In this document: positions 23,954 through 30,914 of the stretch, piece by piece | How positions within the stretch are numbered: position 1 is the first letter of the stretch | Layout of the letters: each line of letters starts with the position of its first letter | Source: Candidatus Omnitrophota bacterium | Lineage (GTDB): Bacteria > Omnitrophota > Gorgyraeia > JAFGHF01 | DNA: 35,721 nucleotides | Assembly: GCA_016939375.1 (NCBI GenBank) | Contig: JAFGHF010000010.1 | Coordinates: 1-35,721, forward strand | Direction: 5' to 3' | Notes under the pieces: model-generated | Told to the model about the DNA's origin: nothing | Databases searched by the model: none | Seen by the model: the letters and a program-made list of their open reading frames with translations, nothing else | Translations under genes and position numbers: made by a program

Positions 23954-24217
23954 TTAAAGCTGCTCTTGATAGGCCTGGATGACTGTTTGATCAAGCCTGT
24001 TTTTTATTTCCTCGCTCAAAGGAAATACGGATGGATACCATTGGCCATCTTTACCTTGCTTGCGCGGCATCCCTACAAACAAACCGTTTTTGCCATCGAT
24101 AATTCGCAAGCCCTTGATCAATACAAGGCCTGCGATAGCGATATCGGCAAATGCCTTTACCTTGCCTTCACTGTCCAGCTTGTGCAGTCGCTTGACCTCA
24201 ATATCTAAGGCAACCAT
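23954..24217 (-). CDS. spoVG: SpoVG family regulator
   Basis: The 87-residue protein matches SpoVG: an N-terminal EVKRL strand, KVKAFADIAIAGLVLIKGLR, and the diagnostic GLFVGMPRKQGKDGQWYPS, followed by a helix rich in Lys and Gln. SpoVG proteins bind nucleic acids and modulate gene expression and division in many bacteria that do not sporulate. GGAAGGGGGG precedes the ATG. An ECF-type motif identical to those of yifB and the anti-sigma gene lies 38 bases upstream, so SpoVG is likely part of an ECF response here. Confidence 0.95.
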   Translation of the reverse strand: MVALDIEVKRLHKLDSEGKVKAFADIAIAGLVLIKGLRIIDGKNGLFVGMPRKQGKDGQWYPSVFPLSEEIKNRLDQTVIQAYQEQL

Positions 24218-24255
24218 TTTACCCCCCTTCCTTTTTTTGTGCTTCTATAAGTTAT

Positions 24256-24282
24256 GACACGCTAAGGGGCAAAATTCTTGCA
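24256..24282 (-). promoter_or_regulatory. ECF-sigma-type promoter motif, copy 2 (spoVG)
   Basis: On the minus strand TGCAAGAATT (24273-24282), 12 bases, then GTGTC (24256-24260, continuing GTGTCATAA), 38 bases from the spoVG ATG. A sigma-70-like pair, TTGCCC-17-TATAGA, overlaps it, so spoVG may have both controls. Confidence 0.75.
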
Positions 24283-24322
24283 AAAAAAATCAAAAGAATG
24301 GTTGCTAAACCGTAGCCTTATG

Positions 24323-24365
24323 GGACCGGTTTCCGGAGCGCTACAGCAAAAAAGGAAACCGGTCC
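24323..24365. repeat. Perfect 12-bp inverted repeat after the anti-sigma gene
   Basis: GGACCGGTTTCC (24323-24334) and GGAAACCGGTCC (24354-24365) are perfect inverted copies around a 19-base loop. It lies 75 bases after the anti-sigma stop and 40 before the spoVG motif, so it probably separates the two units. It lacks a following T-run on the minus strand. Confidence 0.65.
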
Positions 24366-24439
24366 AAGCAGTACAGTTAAGCGCTGCCAGTGCTAGATGA
24401 GCCAAAAAGGAAATAATAAAGGAGTGTCTTAAAGACAGG

Positions 24440-24973
24440 CTATCTTCTCAATCCGTCCTTGTCCTGGAAATCCTCTATGATCCTTTGTGCCGTGTTTTTG
24501 TCTTTCTTACGCCAGGCTTCATAGACCATGATCAAAGTGCGGGTGCTTCCTGTGTCAAAAATCCACTTGATACTGAAGACAGATGCCAGGACAAGAAATT
24601 GAAGGAAATACTGTCTTAGCAAAAAAGAAAGAATGAATGATATAGTGGCGAAGATGGGCCATTTGTGTTTTATGATCAGGCCTTTAGGGTGTTTTTGAAC
24701 AATGTTTTTCGCTCTTTCAATCATTTGTTGGGAGGGTTCATCTTGCGCATTTTTTATTTCCTGCTCTTGGGCCAATGCCAACAAAGATAAACAGTTGGGA
24801 CAATGCGCAAGGTGCTCAATAATAGCCTTTTCTTTTTCTGAGCTTATCCGGTTTTCTAAATAGTCATTTAATTCCAACTCTGTGGGGCAGTCCCTATGGC
24901 AAGATTGCACTTTCCCGGCTGCTTTTTCTTGTAGATATTGTTTGAGCATTGCGTCAATCTTTTTTTGATCCAT
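24440..24973 (-). CDS. Zinc-finger anti-sigma factor (single membrane anchor)
   Basis: The 177-residue protein has a ZAS-type metal motif, H54-x3-C58-x2-C61 (HLAHCPNCL), with C29 upstream as probable fourth ligand. One or two hydrophobic segments follow at about 103-135, and the C-terminal part is probably cytoplasmic or periplasmic with no known domain (AYEAWRKKD-like region). It should bind and hold the ECF sigma factor encoded 50 bases upstream. An ECF-type motif lies between the two genes, 16 bases from this ATG, which would give negative feedback. GAGGG is the ribosome-binding site. Confidence 0.85.
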   Translation of the reverse strand: MDQKKIDAMLKQYLQEKAAGKVQSCHRDCPTELELNDYLENRISSEKEKAIIEHLAHCPNCLSLLALAQEQEIKNAQDEPSQQMIERAKNIVQKHPKGLIIKHKWPIFATISFILSFLLRQYFLQFLVLASVFSIKWIFDTGSTRTLIMVYEAWRKKDKNTAQRIIEDFQDKDGLRR

Positions 24974-24989
24974 TTTCCCTCACTCTTTA

Positions 24990-25016
24990 GACACTTGGAC
25001 GAGAAGAATTCTTGCA
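24990..25016 (-). promoter_or_regulatory. ECF-sigma-type promoter motif, copy 3 (anti-sigma gene)
   Basis: On the minus strand TGCAAGAATT (25007-25016), 12 bases, then GTGTC (24990-24994, continuing GTGTCTAAAG). It sits between the sigma stop (25024) and the anti-sigma ATG (24973). The predicted leader is very short, about 8 bases. Confidence 0.75.
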
Positions 25017-25023
25017 ATAAATT

Positions 25024-25605
25024 TTAAAATTTTTCCCAGCCAAAATCTTTTAATTCTTGCTGCAGCTTATCTTTAGTCCTTTTGACTATACTGGAAACAG
25101 AATTTTGCGGAATCTTTAGGATTTCTGCGATTTCTCTTTGTTTTTTGCCGTAAAGATAATTCAATTTAACGATAATTTGTTCTTTCGCAGGAAGGTTGTT
25201 AAGCATATTTTCAAAAATACTGTAGAGATTCTCTCGGTCAAAATTTTTTCTGCCCATATAATCGGTGGATTGTGTGTTTGCGAAAAGGTCTTCTTTTTGG
25301 CAGGGGATTTCTTTTTGACATCTGAAATGGTTCAACGCGCAGTTGGCTGCTACCATCACTAGCCAAGAAGATATTTTGTTTCTATCTCTGATCTGTTTCA
25401 GTTTACCCTTTTCCCAGAGTAGTACGAAGACTTTCTGCAGGATATCTTGCACATCTTGTTGATTGTATCTGATGCTTGCCCTAAATAGGCGTTCTTTAAT
25501 CGCCCAGAGCATTAGCGGCGAAAAGCGCCTAACAAAGACATCCCACGCTTTTTTGTCTCTTTCGATACAACGTATAACAATAGTATGATTGTTTAGATCT
25601 CGCAA
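25024..25605 (-). CDS. ECF-type RNA polymerase sigma factor
   Basis: The 193-residue protein has sigma region 2 at about 10-95 (IERDKKAWDVFVRRF, DVQDILQKVFVLLWEKG, RNKISSWLVMVAANCALNHF) and region 4 at about 128-185 (NLPAKEQIIVKLNYLYGKKQ, then the helix-turn-helix REIAEILKIPQNSVSSIVKR). No extra domain is seen. It directs RNA polymerase to special promoters and should be held by the adjacent zinc-finger anti-sigma factor. The start is TTG at 25605 with a weak site, the only one that keeps region 2 complete. The three TGCAAGAATT-N12-GTGTC motifs are its likely targets. Confidence 0.92.
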   Translation of the reverse strand: MRDLNNHTIVIRCIERDKKAWDVFVRRFSPLMLWAIKERLFRASIRYNQQDVQDILQKVFVLLWEKGKLKQIRDRNKISSWLVMVAANCALNHFRCQKEIPCQKEDLFANTQSTDYMGRKNFDRENLYSIFENMLNNLPAKEQIIVKLNYLYGKKQREIAEILKIPQNSVSSIVKRTKDKLQQELKDFGWEKF

Positions 25606-25633
25606 CTTTATCTAAGATCACAAGGATTGATAA

Positions 25634-25765
25634 TTAATCCCCTTTTACAGCTTGGTAAATGCCATAACCGGCGGCTCCCAAGCTTACCAAGCCAGCAAGA
25701 TTGGCGCAGCCACTCAAAATAAAAGACAGGATAATAGTTAAGATAACCAGTTTTGTCTTTTCCAA
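25634..25765 (-). CDS. Small lipoprotein (43 residues) beside the ECF sigma gene
   Basis: A TTG at 25765, preceded by AAGGGGAG, opens a 43-codon frame. The product has a Lys-containing start (MEKTKL), a hydrophobic stretch and a textbook lipobox ILSGC at residues 16-20. A short Gly/Ala-rich tail follows: LAGLVSLGAAGYGIYQ and VKGD. It should be an outer- or inner-membrane lipoprotein. It lies 28 bases before the sigma start and 16 bases after the coiled-coil gene, so it is probably in the same transcript. Confidence 0.72.
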   Translation of the reverse strand: MEKTKLVILTIILSFILSGCANLAGLVSLGAAGYGIYQAVKGD

Positions 25766-25781
25766 TATTATCTCCCCTTTT

Positions 25782-26126
25782 TTAGCTTTTCTTTAACTTG
25801 GCAATTTTAGACTTATCGCTTCTGATTTGGTTATTGATTTTATCGACTTGGTTAAACAAGGATGCCAGTTTTACTGATTGGATGTCCCCCTTGCGGGCAT
25901 GTGCCTCACAGACTTTCTTGCCCACCTGCCTATATATGTTTTCTTTTTTCAGATTAAGGCTGACTATGTCCAGCTGGTATTTTCCTACCTTTGAGGCCCG
26001 CACGACTTCCTTTTCCCCTTTTTGGGCCATAATCATAGTGCTTTGGCCTAATTCCTTTAATCTTTCTTTGGTCTGCTCCCAAATCTTAGATACTTCTTTT
26101 TGTACATCGATTTTTTTCTTCGTCAT
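25782..26126 (-). CDS. Helical/coiled-coil protein, unknown function
   Basis: The 114-residue product is very rich in Lys and Glu, with no signal peptide or membrane helix. It is probably almost all helical: VQKEVSKIWEQTKERLKEL, then a central KYQLDIVSLNLKKENIYRQV, and a C-terminal coiled coil ending KSKIAKLKK. The central part resembles proteins annotated only as hypothetical. A strong TAGGAGGTAAA lies before the ATG. It precedes the small lipoprotein and the ECF sigma gene and follows the ferredoxin gene by 45 bases. Confidence 0.7.
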   Translation of the reverse strand: MTKKKIDVQKEVSKIWEQTKERLKELGQSTMIMAQKGEKEVVRASKVGKYQLDIVSLNLKKENIYRQVGKKVCEAHARKGDIQSVKLASLFNQVDKINNQIRSDKSKIAKLKKS

Positions 26127-26171
26127 TTTACCTCCTAAATGCGAACTCTTGATGCAGATTGAACGGGGTTG

Positions 26172-26357
26172 TCATTCGAGCTCGATCGCTTCTACTGGAC
26201 AATCTTCCTTAGATTTTTTGCAATTTTCTTCGGCCTCTTGAGGTACCGGGTCCGCTTTTACTATAGCCTTGCCGTCTTGCATCTCAAATACCTCGGGACA
26301 GGTGTTTACACATAATTCGCAGCCAACACAAAGTTCCTCGTTTACCTTCGCTTTCAC
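26172..26357 (-). CDS. Single-cluster [4Fe-4S] ferredoxin
   Basis: The 61-residue protein has C10-x2-C13-x2-C16 and C53-P, the ligand set for one [4Fe-4S] cluster. C20 and C46 match the positions that form a disulfide in single-cluster ferredoxins such as that of Thermotoga maritima. It carries one electron at low potential in the cytoplasm. The start is GTG at 26357 with AAGGAGGTAGGTA in front, overlapping the PilZ stop codon by one base. Confidence 0.93.
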   Translation of the reverse strand: MKAKVNEELCVGCELCVNTCPEVFEMQDGKAIVKADPVPQEAEENCKKSKEDCPVEAIELE

Positions 26358-26791
26358 TACCTACCTCCTTTTCTCTTCTGCTCTTGCCTTTTTTGCATAA
26401 ATATTTTACCTTTTATCTTCTCTTCTGATATAACATGATCTAAATACTGAGATAATGATTCTTCACCTCCTTCTTCAAATGAACGGAAGAAAACCCCTAT
26501 TCCAAATCGGCTTTTGCTGTCCCGATTGCCAGTCAGCTGGCACCTGAAAACTACACCCGAACAGCAGATATGTACTGGCTCAGCTGTCTGCATTTTCGGC
26601 TTGGGGATTTCCAGGACCATATCCAATGCGGTCCCGATAGGGATTTCATTATCAGATTCAAAATATGTCCCCAGTGTACTTATATTGACCGTGGCTTCCG
26701 CCAACCTCTCCCTATTATATTCTATTTTTATCGGAAGTGCAACATCAACTCTTTTGCGCCTTCTTCTTTCTTTTTCACGGGGTACCATCAT
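26357..26791 (-). CDS. PilZ-domain protein (c-di-GMP receptor), 3 of 3
   Basis: The 144-residue protein keeps both c-di-GMP motifs: R-R-R-K-R near residue 10 and N-I-S-T-L-G near residue 37. The barrel (FESDNEIPIGTALDMVLEI, then GIGVFFRSF) is followed by a helix and a basic tail (MQKRQEQKRKGG). It overlaps the AsmA-like gene by 17 bases and the ferredoxin by one, so it is co-translated with both. The HD-GYP phosphodiesterase in the same run could set its ligand level. Confidence 0.87.
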   Translation of the reverse strand: MMVPREKERRRRKRVDVALPIKIEYNRERLAEATVNISTLGTYFESDNEIPIGTALDMVLEIPKPKMQTAEPVHICCSGVVFRCQLTGNRDSKSRFGIGVFFRSFEEGGEESLSQYLDHVISEEKIKGKIFMQKRQEQKRKGGR

Positions 26792-27536
26792 CTTTTTCTG
26801 CCTTAGGAAAGACCTTTATTATTTTTTCAGATATGGCTTCACCAGCGCTTTTTAGAAGCCCTTGAGGGGCTATTCCCAGCAGGCCGAAGGCGTTTTTAAA
26901 ACCGCCTTTTGCCGATACAGAATCGACCACATAATTCAAGTCGCTGACATTGGTAAAAGTGCTGGGACCTTGAAGGGCGAAGACTATTTTGTTGGGGTTC
27001 TCAGCATCGGCCCTATAGTCCCAGAAAGTGGCTTTGCCTAAAGAAATCTCCAGCTTCTCTATAAAGAACTTTGGCTGGACATCTTTCTTCGCTGTTTTCT
27101 TATCTTCTTTTTGTGCCGATGGTAAGGTCTGTCTTTTTTTCTTGTTTTTATGGGCAGCCCTCATCTTTTTGAAATTAGTCACATTGGATGCGCCATTCTC
27201 AGCCCTGATTATATTTATTTCTTCGATATCTGCCCTTGCCTCGCGGAAATAAAACCTTCCGCTCGCCAGTCTAAACGGACTGTATCTCAGAGATATCATA
27301 TTGGCATGCGCGAGTATGTCGCTTTCAAAGCCCGGCGGATTGTATAGCGTGATATCCTGCATCGACAATTTACTTCTTAGGGGGTCCAGATTAAGCGAAC
27401 CGATAGAAATCTCCAAGCCCGTAGTTCTTGCGCAAGCTTGGTCGATTAGCTCTAGGCAGATGTCGTTACGAAGAAAGGATAGAACCAATATGATGAATAA
27501 GATTAGAACTGCTAAGGTTTTTATGGCGTTATGCAT
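26775..27536 (-). CDS. AsmA/DUF748-like envelope protein
   Basis: The 253-residue protein has one N-terminal membrane anchor (about 5-22) and then the AsmA-type N-terminal fold: ICLELIDQACARTTGLEISI, SLNLDPLRSKLSMQDITLYN and FRLASGRFYFREARADIEEI. A Lys-rich insert (residues about 128-152) follows, then LEISLGKATFWDYRA, a second repeat unit. AsmA-like proteins bridge the periplasm and help move lipids to the outer membrane; full members are much longer, so this is a short form. It lies between lpxA and a PilZ gene. No good ribosome-binding site is seen. Confidence 0.75.
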   Translation of the reverse strand: MHNAIKTLAVLILFIILVLSFLRNDICLELIDQACARTTGLEISIGSLNLDPLRSKLSMQDITLYNPPGFESDILAHANMISLRYSPFRLASGRFYFREARADIEEINIIRAENGASNVTNFKKMRAAHKNKKKRQTLPSAQKEDKKTAKKDVQPKFFIEKLEISLGKATFWDYRADAENPNKIVFALQGPSTFTNVSDLNYVVDSVSAKGGFKNAFGLLGIAPQGLLKSAGEAISEKIIKVFPKAEKDDGTP

Positions 27537-27578
27537 TTTGTTTTAAGGCATTACCGAGAATAAAATTAAAAATGGTGT

Positions 27579-28451
27579 TTATTTATTTTCCGCCTTGGGC
27601 CGTCTGAATAATTTATATGCAGATATGCTGGTTCTGTTAGCAACAGGGTCACTGAGAAAAATCCTATCCCATAAAGAAGGTTTTTTATGGGTACAGATTC
27701 CTCTTTGTGAATTAGAGATAAATTCAACCAGGTGGTTTATTTCCGGGGAGCTGCCTTGGTCTTTCAGGCGTTCGATCGCTTGCTTTACGTTTAAATCAGA
27801 TTTATAGATTGTTTTGAAGGCTCTTTTGATTTGGCTGCGGCTTTCTATAGAGAAGTTTGCTCTTCTTAGGCCCACAGAGTTTACCGCCCATATGGTCGAG
27901 TCGCCTTTGAGTAACATATATGGAGGTACATCTTTGGCCACGCGGGCTAGTCCCCCTATCATGGCAAATGTTCCTATGCGGCAAAACTGATGCACCGTTA
28001 CGTTGCCAGAGATAAAGGCATTATCTTCAATTATTACATGGCCGGCCACCAGAGTTCCATTGCAGACAGTTACGCGATTAGCGATCTGACAGTCGTGGGC
28101 GATGTGTGAAAAGCCCATGAAGTAATTGTCGTCTCCGATCATCGTAGGCTGTTCTTTTTCTATCGAGCGATGCACAGTGGTATATTCCCTGAATGTATTT
28201 CTGTTGCCGATTACCAGTCGTCCTTGAGTAGTTACTGATTTGCGCATTTGAGGCAGGTGCCCTATAATCGCACCCATGTGGATCTGGCAGTTATCGCCGA
28301 TAGTGGTGTGGTTTAAAATGTGGGCGTGGGAATAGATCTTTGCCCCTTGGCCTATCTGAACATCTTCTTCGATCACCGCATAGGGGCCTATGTCAGCATC
28401 CTCGGCGATTTTTGCTTTTTGGCTCACGATTGCCGTAGGGTGGATATTCAT
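27579..28451 (-). CDS. lpxA: LpxA-type UDP-N-acetylglucosamine acyltransferase
   Basis: The 290-residue protein is a left-handed beta-helix of hexapeptide repeats (residues about 1-185) with a helical C-terminal domain. The active site AHD is present (H119, as H125 of E. coli LpxA), followed by HVIIEDNAFISGNVTVHQF and IGGLARVAKDVPPYMLLKGD. It transfers an acyl chain from acyl-ACP to UDP-GlcNAc, the first step of lipid A. It has about 28 more residues than E. coli LpxA, at the C-terminus. Unusually, fabZ, lpxD and lpxB are not beside it; its neighbours are HD-GYP and AsmA-like genes. Confidence 0.88.
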   Translation of the reverse strand: MNIHPTAIVSQKAKIAEDADIGPYAVIEEDVQIGQGAKIYSHAHILNHTTIGDNCQIHMGAIIGHLPQMRKSVTTQGRLVIGNRNTFREYTTVHRSIEKEQPTMIGDDNYFMGFSHIAHDCQIANRVTVCNGTLVAGHVIIEDNAFISGNVTVHQFCRIGTFAMIGGLARVAKDVPPYMLLKGDSTIWAVNSVGLRRANFSIESRSQIKRAFKTIYKSDLNVKQAIERLKDQGSSPEINHLVEFISNSQRGICTHKKPSLWDRIFLSDPVANRTSISAYKLFRRPKAENK

Positions 28452-28501
28452 ATTCGATCTTTTAGTTGGCCTAGGATGGTCCCGGAGCAGTCAGAATAGG
28501 C

Positions 28502-29335
28502 CTATGTCCTTTCCCAGAGACTAGGCTTCCTCTTAAGTAACTCCAGGAAGTTATTTACAATAGCAGGGTCTAGCTGGCTGCCGGATACATCTTTCAGTTC
28601 TTGTACTATCTTTTCTTCAGGAATTGGTTTTCTGTAGGCCCGTTCAGAATTCATAGCATCAAAGCTGTCGGCTACAGATAAGATGCGTGAACCCAGGGGT
28701 ATGGCCTCTCCTTTAATCCCGTCAGGATAGCCTTTACCATCGAACCTTTCGTGATGGTGGCAGATCAAATCTTTTTCTTTGTCTAAGAAGCTAAGGGGCT
28801 CAAGGATCTCCACTGCCCGACGAGGATGCTTTTTAATGATTATCCATTCATCGGGAGTCAACTTATCAGGCTTATGCAAGATGGTATCGCTGATACCGAT
28901 TTTTCCCAAATCGTGCAAGAGTCCCGCGCGCTCTATTACTTTTAGCTCATCTTCGTCCAGGCCGACCTCCTTGGCTATTTCCATGGCACATCTGGTGACT
29001 CTTTTGGAATGTCCTCGCATATAGGGGTCTTTCGCTTCCTCGCTGAGGACCAGGGTCGTAATAGCGTTTACTTCTGCCCGCTCAAGCTCCTGGCGGGCCC
29101 GCACAAGAGTCTGGGCGATTTCTTGCAGTCTATATCTGTCTCTTAACTCTTGAATCCAAAGGTACCCCAAAAGGGTCAATACGACGCCAAGCAGGATCTC
29201 TTGTGAGATTACTTCATGCCTGGGATATATATACAGAGAGTATAGATGAAAGAAAGTCAGGAAAAAGATGATCCCCACAAGGGATATCTTAAAGGTGTTG
29301 CTGATAAAGAAATTTTCTTTTCTTAATTCCAGCAT
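28502..29335 (-). CDS. Membrane-anchored HD-GYP c-di-GMP phosphodiesterase
   Basis: The 277-residue protein has two N-terminal membrane helices (about 13-35 and 45-62), a coiled-coil linker and an HD-GYP domain (about 95-270). The metal and substrate motifs are intact: HSKR near 109, HDLGKIG with H141-D142, HHHERFDGKGYPDG (H193-P204) and VADSFDAM. It should hydrolyse c-di-GMP at the inner membrane. Its ATG follows the TAG of the upstream gene with no gap, so translation is coupled. With three PilZ receptors in this window it forms part of a c-di-GMP network; no GGDEF cyclase is seen here. Confidence 0.94.
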   Translation of the reverse strand: MLELRKENFFISNTFKISLVGIIFFLTFFHLYSLYIYPRHEVISQEILLGVVLTLLGYLWIQELRDRYRLQEIAQTLVRARQELERAEVNAITTLVLSEEAKDPYMRGHSKRVTRCAMEIAKEVGLDEDELKVIERAGLLHDLGKIGISDTILHKPDKLTPDEWIIIKKHPRRAVEILEPLSFLDKEKDLICHHHERFDGKGYPDGIKGEAIPLGSRILSVADSFDAMNSERAYRKPIPEEKIVQELKDVSGSQLDPAIVNNFLELLKRKPSLWERT

Positions 29336-29593
29336 CTATTGCTCTTTTCCTCTTGATTGCTGAGGTTCCAGTCCGATTTTATACGCTATCTCACGGAATT
29401 CTTTACGGGATATATTATCCAGGTCTTTATGCCTTTTATCCAATTCCTCATTGAACTTGATGCAGCTTTCCTGCATAATCTGGTGGGTTTGCTTGGAGCC
29501 ACCTAAAATATAAAAGTTTTTGCCGTAGCTTATTCTTTTGTGCTTGTCTTTGGCGTCAAAGCCCAGTCCTAAAAGTATACTTCTATCTTTCAT
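29336..29593 (-). CDS. Small conserved protein with GLGFDAKD motif, unknown function
   Basis: The 85-residue product contains LLGLGFDAKDKHKRISYGKN and FYILGGSKQTHQIMQE, then a charged helical tail ending KEFREIAYKIGL. I recall similar short proteins of unknown function in environmental bacteria. I use the ATG at 29593: TAAGGAG is 9 bases upstream and the promoter at 29616-29644 excludes the longer frame from 29650. It is directly coupled to the HD-GYP gene. Confidence 0.72.
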   Translation of the reverse strand: MKDRSILLGLGFDAKDKHKRISYGKNFYILGGSKQTHQIMQESCIKFNEELDKRHKDLDNISRKEFREIAYKIGLEPQQSRGKEQ

Positions 29594-29615
29594 TTCTCTG
29601 CTCCTTAGACACGAC

Positions 29616-29644
29616 ATTGTACCACACAAGCGGGACTTTTTCAA
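29616..29644 (-). promoter_or_regulatory. Promoter of the HD-GYP/lpxA/PilZ/ferredoxin run
   Basis: TTGAAA (29639-29644), a 17-base spacer, then TACAAT (29616-29621) on the minus strand, just after the MFS stop codon. Transcription should start near 29609, giving a short leader that still contains the AAGGAG site. Confidence 0.7.
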
Positions 29645-29652
29645 CCCCAACT

Positions 29653-30879
29653 TTATTCGTATTCGAGGCTGTTGGAGTCGCCAATACCTTTGAAGATGAA
29701 ATATCCGATGAACATAAAACCCAACATTGCGCCTACAGCTATTCTGTATTTTAGTACTTCAAGATTGGCAAAAAAGCGGTTAACTATCAGGCCCCAGACC
29801 ACCGGCCCCAGGATCGAGGAAAACCTGCCGGCTAAGCCAAATACACCGAACATCTGGCCGATCTTTTCCCTAGGCACTAGCTCAACCAGCATTGTACGTG
29901 CGCAGACCCAAGTAGCGCCGAGGCAGATTCCGGCACTTGGGCCGACGATCCAAAACATCCACCTGGATACGCTTATAGCAGCTAAAAATAGCACTAAGCA
30001 CCATAGTTTTATTACTAACTTGAGCATTGACCTTGATCCGTAGCGGTCGGTAAGGTGGCCAAAAAGATAAGAACCGACGATAGCGAAGATGATAGATACA
30101 GACATAAAATAGACGATTTCTGAGACATCAAAACCTATTACCCTTTTAGCGTAGACGCTCATGTAGATAATTATGGTATTTACCGCATTTAAGCACAAAA
30201 ATACTGTTATTATAAACTTTAATACCGATTTATCCTGAAATACCTCTTTGAGATTTTTATACAACCTGGAAAATGTAGCCTTGACTTTTAGTTCGGATTT
30301 AGGAATATGTGCGTGTGGTTGATCCTTGACAAAAACAAAACAAGGCGCGGCGAAAATAAGGAACAGTATTGCCGTAGGCACGAAGGTTGCCTGTATCCCA
30401 TATAAGTCATAGAACGGTTTTACCAGATTGATTCCCAAAATTGCCCCCACATAACCCAGGCTTACCCCCAATCCAGAGGTCCTGCCTAAGGTCTGTTGTG
30501 TGCTTACCTGGGGCAATAAAGAATTATAAACTACCGATGCTAATTGGTAGCAAAAGTTGGCGCAGAAGAAAAATACAAGGGCCAAGGAGACCCCGGCCAG
30601 GCCCAGAAGACAGGTAAACACAACGCAGCCCAAGGTAAAAGTCACTAAAAAGGGCATCCTTATTTTTAGTCTGTCAGAGATTTCGCCGAGAACCGGCATA
30701 AAAAAGGCGGCTAATAAAACAGAGCTACTGAAGGTAAGGCTATAATATAACTCAGGGCAGTTTTTCTCCACCGTAAGCCAAAGCACAAAATAATTAGAGA
30801 TTATATTCATTGAAAAGATCGTACTGGCAAAGTCATAAAGGGCCCAGGAAAACCTGGGCAGTTTGCTTTTAGGTCTCAT
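29653..30879 (-). CDS. UMF1/Atg22-type MFS transporter
   Basis: The 408-residue protein has about 12 membrane helices. The N-terminal FSWALYDFASTIFSMNIISN is the signature of the UMF1 (Atg22-like) branch, and MPVLGEISDRLKIRMPFL is the MFS loop 2-3 motif; a second copy, FGHLTDRYGSRSML, follows helix 8. The substrate is not predictable. It is the last gene of the unit that starts near 34010. No clear ribosome-binding site is seen. Confidence 0.88.
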   Translation of the reverse strand: MRPKSKLPRFSWALYDFASTIFSMNIISNYFVLWLTVEKNCPELYYSLTFSSSVLLAAFFMPVLGEISDRLKIRMPFLVTFTLGCVVFTCLLGLAGVSLALVFFFCANFCYQLASVVYNSLLPQVSTQQTLGRTSGLGVSLGYVGAILGINLVKPFYDLYGIQATFVPTAILFLIFAAPCFVFVKDQPHAHIPKSELKVKATFSRLYKNLKEVFQDKSVLKFIITVFLCLNAVNTIIIYMSVYAKRVIGFDVSEIVYFMSVSIIFAIVGSYLFGHLTDRYGSRSMLKLVIKLWCLVLFLAAISVSRWMFWIVGPSAGICLGATWVCARTMLVELVPREKIGQMFGVFGLAGRFSSILGPVVWGLIVNRFFANLEVLKYRIAVGAMLGFMFIGYFIFKGIGDSNSLEYE

Positions 30880-30914
30880 TGTTTAGGAAGGCTTGCATAT
30901 GGGATGGTTTTAAA

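Noticed and set aside
23450..24440. Possible CRISPR array or tandem repeat among the hairpins near spoVG
   Set aside because: The two hairpins (23895-23931 and 24323-24365) differ in sequence and there is no regular spacing or repeated unit.
29672..30043. Open frame of 123 codons on the plus strand
   Set aside because: Lies opposite the MFS transporter gene and reads like a reverse image of membrane helices.
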